The notes beneath the pieces are model-generated. The model worked only from the letters and a program-made list of their open reading frames with translations, ran no database searches and was not told the DNA's origin. DNA of 8,534 bases from an uncultured Bacilli bacterium (GTDB lineage Bacteria; Bacillota_I; Bacilli_A; RF39; UBA660), in contig CANRCS010000040.1 of the NCBI GenBank assembly GCA_947629195.1, positions 1 to 8,534 of the forward strand. The letters are read 5' to 3'. Every line of letters begins with the position of its first letter. Within the stretch, counting starts at the first letter, position 1. Shown one piece after another: positions 1 through 6,634 of the stretch. The position numbers and the translations under genes are program-made.

Positions 1-87
1 TTCTTTACTTAGTACATGTTTTTAAGAATTTACCACTGATATTCTATAAAAAAATTGTAAAATACCTAAACTCAAATGCTTCTTCTA

Positions 88-117
88 TTGCGAATATATT
101 CTTGAATATGATATAAT
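88..117 (+). promoter_or_regulatory. Extended -10 promoter of the first operon
   Basis: A perfect TATAAT lies at 112-117 and is preceded by TG at 109-110, giving the extended -10 form TGnTATAAT. A partial -35 (TTGCGA, 4 of 6 matches to TTGACA) lies at 88-93 with an 18-nt spacer. Transcription would start near 124, leaving a leader of about 19 nt before the ATG at 143. I see no supported gene in 1-121; that stretch is AT-rich and carries this promoter at its right end. Confidence 0.7.
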
Positions 118-142
118 TTTTTTGTATGGAATGGTGATGAAT

Positions 143-523
143 ATGAAGAATAAAAAGATTTATTTTATTATTGCGATAATTATAGTTGTAGTTTCTATAA
201 TTTTATTTATTATTTATAAAAAAACTGATAAAGAAAAAAGTATATCAATAGAAATGGTACTTCCTAGTAAGGCAGTTGTGACATATGATCCAGTATTTGG
301 CGATGTTATATCACTTACTCTTGGTGATACTGCAACATTTGAAATAAGTACTAAAAATATTAATAAAAAGCAAGTTGAATACGTTATTACAGATAATAAT
401 GTAGCTCAAATAAAAAATAATATTTTAACTGGTATAAATAGTGGTACGACAACTATATATGCTAAAGATAAGACAGGTAAAATAACATCCAATGAAATTA
501 AGATAAAAGTAGGTGAAAAATAA
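143..523 (+). CDS. Membrane-anchored protein with one Big_2-like Ig domain
   Basis: The protein has 126 residues. A short Lys-rich N-terminus is followed by one hydrophobic helix (about residues 6-25), then a single domain at about 33-122. That domain has the pattern of bacterial Ig-like group 2 (Big_2) folds: a TLGDTATF strand, a 'VAQI..NILTGINSGTTTIYA' type core and a closing IKIKV strand. It is probably an extracytoplasmic binding or spacer domain tethered to the membrane; no catalytic motif is visible. The frame stays open upstream to a TTG at 122, but 122 sits at the predicted transcription start, while GGTGA at 133-137 is spaced correctly for ATG 143, so I chose 143. It overlaps the next start by one base (TAATG), so it heads a three-gene operon. 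The Ig assignment is by eye and the role is unknown. Confidence 0.85.
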   Translation: MKNKKIYFIIAIIIVVVSIILFIIYKKTDKEKSISIEMVLPSKAVVTYDPVFGDVISLTLGDTATFEISTKNINKKQVEYVITDNNVAQIKNNILTGINSGTTTIYAKDKTGKITSNEIKIKVGEK

Positions 524-2127
524 TGAAAAAAAGTTTATTAGTATTCATTTCTTTATTCGTAATTTTATTTGTACCTAATTTTGTAAATGCAGATGAAAGT
601 AAGGCTAATAGTATTACATATGATGGGCAAAAATTAGATATTGATAATTTTATAGATAATGGTAGAACTTATGTAGATTTGAACGAATTTTGTAAAAGTA
701 AAGATATTGATGGTAATGAAATTTGTAAAGTAGAAGATGAAGAAGATGATACAAAAAAAATTTCAATAAAAATAACATTAAATGATAATAGTTATAATTA
801 TGTAACTTATCATAAAATGAGTTCAAAAGAATTTACATCAATGATTGAAATAGGTGATGAAACATTAGAAAATGATGTTAATACAACTTATTTTAAACAA
901 GATAATATAGATGTTGCATCTTGTCCTAACAATTCATGTGACGATGGTAAATTTTATGTTCCAATTAGATTTTTAACTCAAGGTTTAGGCAAAACTGTTA
1001 CTTGGGATACAGAAAAAATGGATGTTATTATCGAATCAAAATTGGAAGATAATTTTAATAGTATATATGATGTTAATATTACAGATAAAACTTATTCTGA
1101 TAATTCAAAAATAGAAGATGAATTACAATTAATTAATGATACATATTTTATTGAAAAAGATAAAGATTACTATATGTATGTAACTGATAAAGAAACTAAA
1201 AAAACTGTTGATAATATAAAAGTAATAAAAAAATTTAATAAAAATGATAATATTAAACTAGATGGTAATAAAATAAATATTGATAAAGATAATTTGACCG
1301 ATGCTTTAGGTCTTATAGTTGTACATAAAGTTAAAAATGAAGGAACAAGTAATAATGGTGGTAGTTTCCCAATAGTATTAGAAAGAAAGTTTTCTACTAA
1401 AAAACAAGAAGATAAGAAATATACATATATATCTTTAGGAGATTCACTTGCAGCAGGATTAGACCCAAACTTAAATCCAGGTAATGGTTTTTCAGATTTT
1501 GTAAAAGATTATTTAGAAGGGAAAAATAAGTTAAATTATTACACAAAAGAATTTGCAGTTAGTGGATATAAAACTAATAATTTAATTAGTGATATTGAAA
1601 ATAATGTATCAAAAGAAGTAAATGGTGAGACTAGAACTATACAAGGTGTTATTGCAGAGTCTGATATAATAACTGTATCTATTGGTGCGAATGATTTTAC
1701 TCATACCTTATTAGGTGATGAAAACGGTGATTTTAATACTGAAATGATAAAGAAAATTGCAACTTTAAAAAGAGAAGATATGATAAATGTAATAGATAAG
1801 ATAATACCTAATGTTCAAAAAGTAATTCAATTAATAAAAAAATATAATTCTGACTGTTCAATTATTTTATTAGGATTCTATAATCCTATACCAACATTGT
1901 ATAAAATAAATCCTGATATGGTTGAAGAAGTATTTAAATATGGAAATGAAGAAATAGATAGAATAGCTAAAGAAGAAAATATATATACCGCACATTTCTA
2001 TGAAGAATTTAAGGAAAATCCTGATTATTTACCAAATACATTTGATATTCACCCATCTCAAGAAGGATATCAAACAATGGCTAATAAGATAATAGAAGTA
2101 ATAGAAAGTAATATAATTGAAAAATGA
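523..2127 (+). CDS. Secreted SGNH/GDSL hydrolase with CuAO-N1-like N-terminal domain
   Basis: The protein has 534 residues, with a signal peptide ending in VNA (cleavage likely after residue 23). Residues about 30-173 resemble the copper amine oxidase N-terminal (stalk) domain found in many Firmicute surface proteins: an ITYDGQKL..NGRTYV half and an FYVPIRFLTQGLG..VTWD half. The halves are split by an acidic insertion carrying Cys57, Cys68, Cys134 and Cys139. A linker region without clear homology follows. Residues about 300-530 are an SGNH hydrolase with all four blocks visible: GDSLAAG (nucleophile Ser308), Gly348, GAND (Asn390) and DIHPSQ (Asp508, His510). Such enzymes are esterases or deacetylases acting on lipids, glycans or cell-wall acetyl groups; the substrate here is unknown. 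AGGTGA at 511-516 supports the ATG at 523. The stop overlaps the next start (ATGA), which implies translational coupling. Confidence 0.9.
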   Translation: MKKSLLVFISLFVILFVPNFVNADESKANSITYDGQKLDIDNFIDNGRTYVDLNEFCKSKDIDGNEICKVEDEEDDTKKISIKITLNDNSYNYVTYHKMSSKEFTSMIEIGDETLENDVNTTYFKQDNIDVASCPNNSCDDGKFYVPIRFLTQGLGKTVTWDTEKMDVIIESKLEDNFNSIYDVNITDKTYSDNSKIEDELQLINDTYFIEKDKDYYMYVTDKETKKTVDNIKVIKKFNKNDNIKLDGNKINIDKDNLTDALGLIVVHKVKNEGTSNNGGSFPIVLERKFSTKKQEDKKYTYISLGDSLAAGLDPNLNPGNGFSDFVKDYLEGKNKLNYYTKEFAVSGYKTNNLISDIENNVSKEVNGETRTIQGVIAESDIITVSIGANDFTHTLLGDENGDFNTEMIKKIATLKREDMINVIDKIIPNVQKVIQLIKKYNSDCSIILLGFYNPIPTLYKINPDMVEEVFKYGNEEIDRIAKEENIYTAHFYEEFKENPDYLPNTFDIHPSQEGYQTMANKIIEVIESNIIEK

Positions 2128-2603
2128 TAAATATATTAGAAACTCAATTTTGTGAATCTAACTATGCAATGCAAATATTTAGATTCTTAGGTATTATACT
2201 AAAAATACTATATATTATTGTACCAATAATACTTATTATCATTTTTACCATAGAACTATTAAAATATTTAATGTCAAAAGAAGTTAATGATAAAAGTGTA
2301 ATATCAAAAATAGTTAAAAAAATTATATTTTCTATAATGATATATTTTATTCCGCTAATAGTAAATTTTATATTTAGTATGTTTTTCGCTGATTACAATA
2401 ATTCGAAATGTGTTATGTGTTTTAAAGATTCTAGTAAGTGTCAGGATATTATTAATTTTGAGAGTAATAATCAAGTATGTGATCAAAAAAATACTTTGGA
2501 AGATAAAAATGAATGTTGTAAAAATATTTTAGGAAGTGATTATAAATTTAATGAGTTTACTAAAAGTTGTGTAAAACCAATTTCTAGTGAACATCAATAT
2601 TAA
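2124..2603 (+). CDS. Two-helix VirB2/TrbC-like membrane protein with Cys-rich tail
   Basis: The protein has 159 residues. Two long hydrophobic helices (about 21-46 and 67-91) are joined by a basic loop containing KYLMSKEV and KIVKK. Two helices with a basic loop and an 'FIPLIVNFIFS' type second helix resemble the small pilin-like VirB2/TrbC proteins of type IV secretion systems and their many orphan relatives. The positive-inside rule places the loop in the cytoplasm and both termini outside. The 68-residue C-terminal tail then faces outward and carries Cys96, 99, 106, 119, 131, 132 and 149; Cys10 lies in the N-terminal segment. There is no SD upstream; the start overlaps the preceding stop (ATGA), so translation probably depends on the SGNH gene. 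No other secretion genes are in the window. The family call is tentative; alternatives are a holin-like or generic small membrane protein. Confidence 0.75.
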   Translation: MINILETQFCESNYAMQIFRFLGIILKILYIIVPIILIIIFTIELLKYLMSKEVNDKSVISKIVKKIIFSIMIYFIPLIVNFIFSMFFADYNNSKCVMCFKDSSKCQDIINFESNNQVCDQKNTLEDKNECCKNILGSDYKFNEFTKSCVKPISSEHQY

Positions 2604-2657
2604 AAATTCATATAAATTTCACAAATATAACATAATTCTTTCTTATAATTAAACTAT

Positions 2658-2701
2658 ACTTAATTTATATGGAGGTGATTTTAAAATAACTTAATTTATA
2701 T
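2658..2701 (+). repeat. 13-bp direct repeat flanking an orphan SD
   Basis: ACTTAATTTATAT occurs exactly twice, at 2658-2670 and 2689-2701, 31 bp apart start to start (about three helical turns). The 18-nt gap contains GGAGGTGAT. The spacing would suit a regulator binding the same DNA face twice, or the copies may be relics of a small duplication. In such AT-rich DNA a chance repeat is possible. Confidence 0.6.
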
Positions 2702-2710
2702 ATTCTCACC
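2671..2710 (+). promoter_or_regulatory. Orphan Shine-Dalgarno with possible anti-SD
   Basis: GGAGGTGAT at 2671-2679 is a near-perfect SD, stronger than that of any gene in the window, yet no ATG, GTG or TTG follows at translation distance. The only overlapping frame is a six-codon ATG frame (2669-2689) that contains the SD within it. TCACC at 2706-2710, in the only C-rich run of this region, can pair with GGTGA at 2674-2678 and equally with GGTGA at 2786-2790 in the lemA SD. It may be a decayed gene start or part of a translational switch. Confidence 0.35.
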
Positions 2711-2738
2711 AAAACATAAATTATTTAAAAAATAGATT

Positions 2739-2770
2739 AAAAAGTATTGTAAAAAATACTTTTTTATTAT
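2739..2770 (+). terminator. AT-rich terminator-like hairpin upstream of lemA
   Basis: A perfect 10-bp inverted repeat is formed by AAAAAGTATT (2739-2748) and AATACTTTTT (2755-2764), with a 6-nt loop and a T-rich end running to 2770. Only one pair is G-C, so the stem is weak. It is the best candidate for ending the 143-2603 operon, and its A-run and T-run would let it work in both directions. No convincing promoter lies between it and the lemA SD at 2782, so it could also act as an attenuator of lemA. Confidence 0.5.
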
Positions 2771-2797
2771 ATCCTAATAATAGGTGGTGAATAAAAT

Positions 2798-3358
2798 ATG
2801 ATATGGATAGTTTTAGGAGTTATTGCAGTAATAGTTTTAATATTAGTTTTATATGTTATTGGTACATATAATAATTTAGTTGGAAGTAGAAATAAGGTTA
2901 AAGACCAATGGGCACAAGTTGATGTTCAACTAAAGAAAAGAGTTGATTTGATACCTAATTTAGTTGAAACTGTAAAGGGATACGCTAAACATGAAAAAAG
3001 CACACTTGATGATGTAATAAAAGCAAGAAATTCATTTAAAAGCGCAGGTAGTATAGAAGAAGAAATAAAAGCAAATAATCAAATAACAGGAGCATTAAGT
3101 AGATTATTCGCACTATCTGAAAGTTATCCAGATTTGAAAGCTAATCAAAACTTTTTATCATTACAAAATGACTTAAAGGATATTGAAGAAAAAATTTCTT
3201 TTGCTAGACAATTCTATAATGATACTGTTTTAGCATATAATAATAAAATAGAAATGTTTCCATCAAACATAATAGCTAATATGTTTAATTTTAAGGCTAG
3301 TGAATTCTTTAAAGTTGAAAATGAAGAAGAAAGAGAAGCTCCAAAAGTTAGCTTTTAG
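2798..3358 (+). CDS. lemA: LemA family protein
   Basis: The protein has 186 residues, the usual LemA length. One N-terminal membrane helix (about 2-24) is followed by a helical LemA domain. Hallmarks are unmistakable: GTYNNLVGSRNKVKDQWAQV, then DVQLKKRVDLIPNLVETVKG, then YPDLKANQNFLSLQ, FARQFYND and EMFPSNIIA. The domain folds as long antiparallel helices, and LemA proteins sit in the bacterial membrane with the N-terminus outside; their molecular function is not settled. The AGGTGGTGA SD at 2782-2790 supports the ATG at 2798. The gene is followed 45 nt later by a DUF2207 gene, a pairing seen in many bacteria that suggests the two products act together. A terminator-like hairpin overlaps the stop codon. 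Confidence 0.97.
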   Translation: MIWIVLGVIAVIVLILVLYVIGTYNNLVGSRNKVKDQWAQVDVQLKKRVDLIPNLVETVKGYAKHEKSTLDDVIKARNSFKSAGSIEEEIKANNQITGALSRLFALSESYPDLKANQNFLSLQNDLKDIEEKISFARQFYNDTVLAYNNKIEMFPSNIIANMFNFKASEFFKVENEEEREAPKVSF

Positions 3359-3383
3359 ATTTACTTTTATGTAAATCTTTTTT
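3357..3383 (+). terminator. Intrinsic terminator overlapping the lemA stop
   Basis: AGATTTAC (3357-3364) pairs perfectly with GTAAATCT (3371-3378) around a 6-nt loop, followed by six T (3378-3383). The stem begins inside the lemA stop codon. Because the DUF2207 gene starts only 20 nt downstream with no obvious promoter, it probably terminates part of the transcripts and sets a lemA-high, DUF2207-low ratio. Confidence 0.7.
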
Positions 3384-3403
3384 CTTATTAAGGTAGGTGA
3401 ATT

Positions 3404-5332
3404 ATGAAAAAGATTAAATTATTGTTATTTGTATTATTTTTGTCTTTATTTGTATCATATCCAGTTTATGCAGATGGAACAAGTACTTATTATATTGAAG
3501 CAGACATTCAAAGTAATGGTGATATGAATGTAAAGGAATTAAAAATTTTAGATGGAGAATATAATGGAATAAGTACTACATTAAGATATATGAATAATAA
3601 TCTTAGAACATTTACAGGAGTAGAAGAAGATTTTGATGGTAGTTCGATATATAATGCAACTGGTATCGAAAATATAAAAGTATATGATGTTAAGAAGACA
3701 ACTACAGATTTTACTTTAATAAATAGACCAAATACAGAATTTAATTTAGTAAGTTATGCAAACAAGGGCGACTTTGGAAAATATGTAAAAGAAGATGTTT
3801 CTGGTGGTGTAGATTTACTTATATATATGCCATCATCATATAATAGAGCAAGTTTAGTTACATATACATTAAAAGATGTCGTAGTTATTCATAATGATAT
3901 AGCAGAAATAGCATGGGATTTTATTGGTAGTTCATATAATGAAGATATTAGAAATTTAAAAATTGTTGTCAATCTTCCAAGTAATAGTGATGAACTTAGA
4001 GTATTTTCTCATGGACCCTTAAATGGCGAAAATAAAATAACAAGTCAAAGAAGTGTAGAATTAACTTATGATTATTTATATAGTGGTAATGCTGTTGATA
4101 TGCGTGTAGTTTTTGATAAAGATATAGTTAGCGGCGGTAAAAAGTTTTCATATGTAGATGGTTTTGATAAAATTCTATCTGTAGAAAAAACAAGAGCAGA
4201 AAAAGCTAATGCAATAAGAGAAGAAGCAAGAAAAGAAGAAGCACGTATTCAAAAAATGTCTAATATTTACAAAATAATTGCTTGTATTTGGCTTATTGGA
4301 TTAATAATACTAATATATATAATGTATACTAAACATGATAAGGAATACAAAGCAAATTTTGATGGGAAATATTATAGAGATTTTCCAAATAATTATGGTC
4401 CAGAAATAGTTAGTTATTTGATGTATAAAAAGATAAATAATGAATCATTTGGAGCAACAGTTTTAGAACTCATTAGAAAAAAAGCATTAAAAGTTGAAGA
4501 AATTACATTTACAGCTCCAATATCAAAAAAAGAGAAGAAAGATTATAAATTAATTAAAAGTGAAGCAAAAGAAGAAGTTACAGAAACTGAAAATATAATT
4601 TTAAATCTCTTGTTAAATATAATAGGAAATGGAAAAGAAGTATCGTTAAATGATGTTAAAAAATATTCAAATAATTATGAACATGCTAGAACATTTATGG
4701 AAGAATATAATAGTTGGAAAACTAAGTCAGAAATGAAAGCAATAGAAGAAGGAATATACGAAGATAAATCAAATAAAAAACTTTTAGCAGTAATCTATGC
4801 TGTATCAATTATGATAATATCATTTGGATTTTATTTAGCTAATATTCCATTAGGTATTTTTGGATTAGTTAATTTAATTTCTATAGGAGCAATTATATAC
4901 TTTGGAATGATTAAAAAAAGAAGTGTTAAGAGTAATGAAGATTACGCTAAATGGAATGGATTAAGAAATTTTCTTTTAGATTTTGGAAATTTTAATGATA
5001 AAGAAATTCCAGAAGTATATTTATGGGAAAAATATTTAGTATATGCAACAGTATTTGGAATTGCAGATAAAGTTCAAGAACAAATGAAAATTAAATTAAG
5101 AGATATAAATTATGATACATCTACAGACTTTACATTTTTATACTTTAACAATTGGTATTTTTATCACTCACTTAATAGTAGTTTAACAAATTCTATTGCA
5201 AGCGCACGAAATACGATAACATCTCATGAAATCGCATCATCATCAGATAGTAGTAGCGGTGGCTTTGGCGGAGGTTCATCATTTGGTGGTGGAGGATTTG
5301 GTGGAGGCGGAAGCGGTGGTGGACGCTTCTAA
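3404..5332 (+). CDS. DUF2207 membrane protein with glycine-rich C-terminus
   Basis: The protein has 642 residues, with a signal peptide ending VYA (cleavage likely after residue 23). Residues about 26-245 are the extracytoplasmic DUF2207 domain (YYIEADIQSNGDMNVKE opening, typical beta-rich pattern). A charged helical stretch rich in Glu, Lys and Arg (about 258-286) leads to a membrane helix at about 291-308. A cytoplasmic segment follows, then a helical hairpin in the membrane (about 460-479 and 484-503), a second cytoplasmic segment, and a tail (about 612-642) made almost only of Gly, Ser and Phe ending GGGRF. This layout is the standard one for DUF2207 proteins that accompany LemA. Their function is unknown; membrane or envelope stress roles are proposed for some. 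AGGTAGGTGA at 3391-3400 fixes the start. The tail-coding stretch is visibly more GC-rich than its surroundings because of Gly codons. Confidence 0.93.
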   Translation: MKKIKLLLFVLFLSLFVSYPVYADGTSTYYIEADIQSNGDMNVKELKILDGEYNGISTTLRYMNNNLRTFTGVEEDFDGSSIYNATGIENIKVYDVKKTTTDFTLINRPNTEFNLVSYANKGDFGKYVKEDVSGGVDLLIYMPSSYNRASLVTYTLKDVVVIHNDIAEIAWDFIGSSYNEDIRNLKIVVNLPSNSDELRVFSHGPLNGENKITSQRSVELTYDYLYSGNAVDMRVVFDKDIVSGGKKFSYVDGFDKILSVEKTRAEKANAIREEARKEEARIQKMSNIYKIIACIWLIGLIILIYIMYTKHDKEYKANFDGKYYRDFPNNYGPEIVSYLMYKKINNESFGATVLELIRKKALKVEEITFTAPISKKEKKDYKLIKSEAKEEVTETENIILNLLLNIIGNGKEVSLNDVKKYSNNYEHARTFMEEYNSWKTKSEMKAIEEGIYEDKSNKKLLAVIYAVSIMIISFGFYLANIPLGIFGLVNLISIGAIIYFGMIKKRSVKSNEDYAKWNGLRNFLLDFGNFNDKEIPEVYLWEKYLVYATVFGIADKVQEQMKIKLRDINYDTSTDFTFLYFNNWYFYHSLNSSLTNSIASARNTITSHEIASSSDSSSGGFGGGSSFGGGGFGGGGSGGGRF

Positions 5333-5371
5333 CACTTAGTATATAAAAAATTATTATTTGAGGTGAAAGAC

Positions 5372-6571
5372 ATGAAGAAAAAAATAGTAATTATTTGTAT
5401 TTCAATATTATCTTTAATTATCATAGGAATTACATCTTTTGGCATATATAATTATTTAAGAGTTAAATATGCGAAAATTGAAGTTACATTAAAAGATGAT
5501 TTAAAACTAGAATTTAATGACAAAAAGAAAGTTTCAGATTTTATTGAAAGTATAAATGGCAAAATAATAAATGATAAAGTAATTGATTCAACAAAGTTAG
5601 GTACAAAAAATATTAAATTTAATTTTATAAATGATGATAATATAAAAGTTTCTTATGAATATGAAATTGAAGTTGTTGATACAGTTAAACCTATTATATG
5701 GTTAAATAATACATATAGTGTTGAAAAAGATAGTGATATTGATTTGACTAAAAAGATTTTATGTGGTGATAACTATGATAGTAAGCCAAACTGTTATATA
5801 GAAGGAGAATATGATTTAAATACCGTTGGTAATTATCCTCTAGTTTTTAAGGCAGTAGATAATAGTGGTAATTCAAGTGAAGTAAATTTTACTTTAAATG
5901 TATTTGAACCTACTGAAAATAATGACTCTAATAAAACTAAAACTTATACTAATTTTAATGATATAGTTCAAACATACAAAACTGATAAAACTAAAATAGG
6001 ATTAGACTTATCAAAATGGCAAGGTGATGTTGACTTTGAAAAACTTAAAAATGCTGGTGTGGATTTTGTAATGATTAGAGTTGGATATACTAATGGAACA
6101 AATGGAAAATATGTTTTAGATAATAAATTTAAGCAAAATATAGAAGGCGCTAATAAGTATGGAATAGATGCAGGAGTTTATTTTTATTCATATTCTAATT
6201 CAATTGAAAGTGCTAAAAAAGATGCAAAATGGGTAATAAAACAAATAAAAAAATATGATATTGATTTACCAATAGCTTTTGACTGGGAAGAATGGGGAAG
6301 TTTTAACGAATACAATTTAAGTTTTTTTGGACTTACAAGTATGGCAGAAGAATTTTTAAATACAGTAGAAAAAGCAGGATATGATGGTATGTTATATAGT
6401 AGTAAATCATATTTAGAAAGAATATGGCTTCCATTAGAACATGATGTTTGGTTAGCTCATTATACTACTAATACAAATTATGAGGGAAAGTATATAATGT
6501 GGCAATTATGTAGTAATGGACAAATTGATGGTATAAATTCAGAAGTAGATATAGATATAATGTATAATTAA
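5372..6571 (+). CDS. Membrane-anchored GH25 muramidase with Ig-like stalk
   Basis: The protein has 399 residues. An N-terminal anchor helix (about 5-27) is followed by an Ig-like domain (about 35-102), a DUF5011-type Ig domain (about 103-178, opening DTVKPII, with Cys131 and Cys141 possibly bridged), a linker, and a glycoside hydrolase family 25 domain (about 210-399). GH25 signatures are present: GLDLSKWQGD (Asp212), AFDWEEW (Asp304 and Glu306, the DxE catalytic pair) and the terminal VDIDIMY (Asp393). GH25 enzymes cleave the MurNAc-GlcNAc bond of peptidoglycan. With an uncleaved anchor the enzyme should act at the cell's own wall, in remodelling or division rather than as a free lysin (inference). 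The frame is open to a GTG at 5363, but that codon lies inside the SD AGGTGA (5361-5366), so ATG 5372 is the start. Confidence 0.95.
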   Translation: MKKKIVIICISILSLIIIGITSFGIYNYLRVKYAKIEVTLKDDLKLEFNDKKKVSDFIESINGKIINDKVIDSTKLGTKNIKFNFINDDNIKVSYEYEIEVVDTVKPIIWLNNTYSVEKDSDIDLTKKILCGDNYDSKPNCYIEGEYDLNTVGNYPLVFKAVDNSGNSSEVNFTLNVFEPTENNDSNKTKTYTNFNDIVQTYKTDKTKIGLDLSKWQGDVDFEKLKNAGVDFVMIRVGYTNGTNGKYVLDNKFKQNIEGANKYGIDAGVYFYSYSNSIESAKKDAKWVIKQIKKYDIDLPIAFDWEEWGSFNEYNLSFFGLTSMAEEFLNTVEKAGYDGMLYSSKSYLERIWLPLEHDVWLAHYTTNTNYEGKYIMWQLCSNGQIDGINSEVDIDIMYN

Positions 6572-6593
6572 AATATATGTTATATCTTTTTTT
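6553..6593 (+). terminator. Terminator-like hairpin at the end of the muramidase gene
   Basis: AGATATAA (6553-6560, inside the last codons) pairs with TTATATCT (6580-6587) around a 19-nt AT-rich loop that can form extra TATA pairs. Seven T follow (6587-6593). The stem is weak, with one G-C pair, but the arrangement matches the hairpin at the lemA stop. Confidence 0.5.
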
Positions 6594-6605
6594 AAATTTT
6601 TGTAT

Positions 6606-6611
6606 TATAAT
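6606..6611 (+). promoter_or_regulatory. Possible -10 box for the transglutaminase-like gene
   Basis: TATAAT at 6606-6611 lies just after the terminator-like hairpin and 24 nt before the ATG at 6635, giving a leader of about 17 nt like that of the first operon. I see no good -35 and no TG extension, so it may be chance in this AT-rich spacer. Confidence 0.35.
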
Positions 6612-6634
6612 AAAATAAAATAAGGTGTTGAAAT

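Noticed and set aside
3..116. Open forward frame that could be the C-terminus of an upstream gene (37 codons, stop TAA at 114)
   Set aside because: It has no recognisable motif, its third-base usage differs from the neighbours, and its stop lies inside the extended -10 promoter. An open run this long is plausible by chance across six frames.
122..142. Longer start (TTG at 122) for the first gene
   Set aside because: It lies at the predicted transcription start with no SD; GGTGA at 133-137 fits ATG 143.
2124..2127. TGA read as Trp (mycoplasma code)
   Set aside because: Trp codons in the window are TGG and no gene has an internal TGA; reading this one as Trp would add a single residue before an in-frame TAA, so it cannot decide alone, but the overall usage favours the standard code.
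2669..2689. Six-codon ATG frame as a leader peptide
   Set aside because: No SD precedes its ATG, and the codons show no run of one amino acid typical of attenuation leaders.
5363..5371. Longer start (GTG at 5363) for the muramidase
   Set aside because: The GTG is part of the SD AGGTGA that serves ATG 5372.
5372..6571. Phage endolysin or prophage fragment
   Set aside because: The GH25 protein has an N-terminal anchor and Ig stalk and no holin, tail or integrase gene lies nearby; the two-helix protein at 2124 is distant and fits VirB2/TrbC better than a holin.
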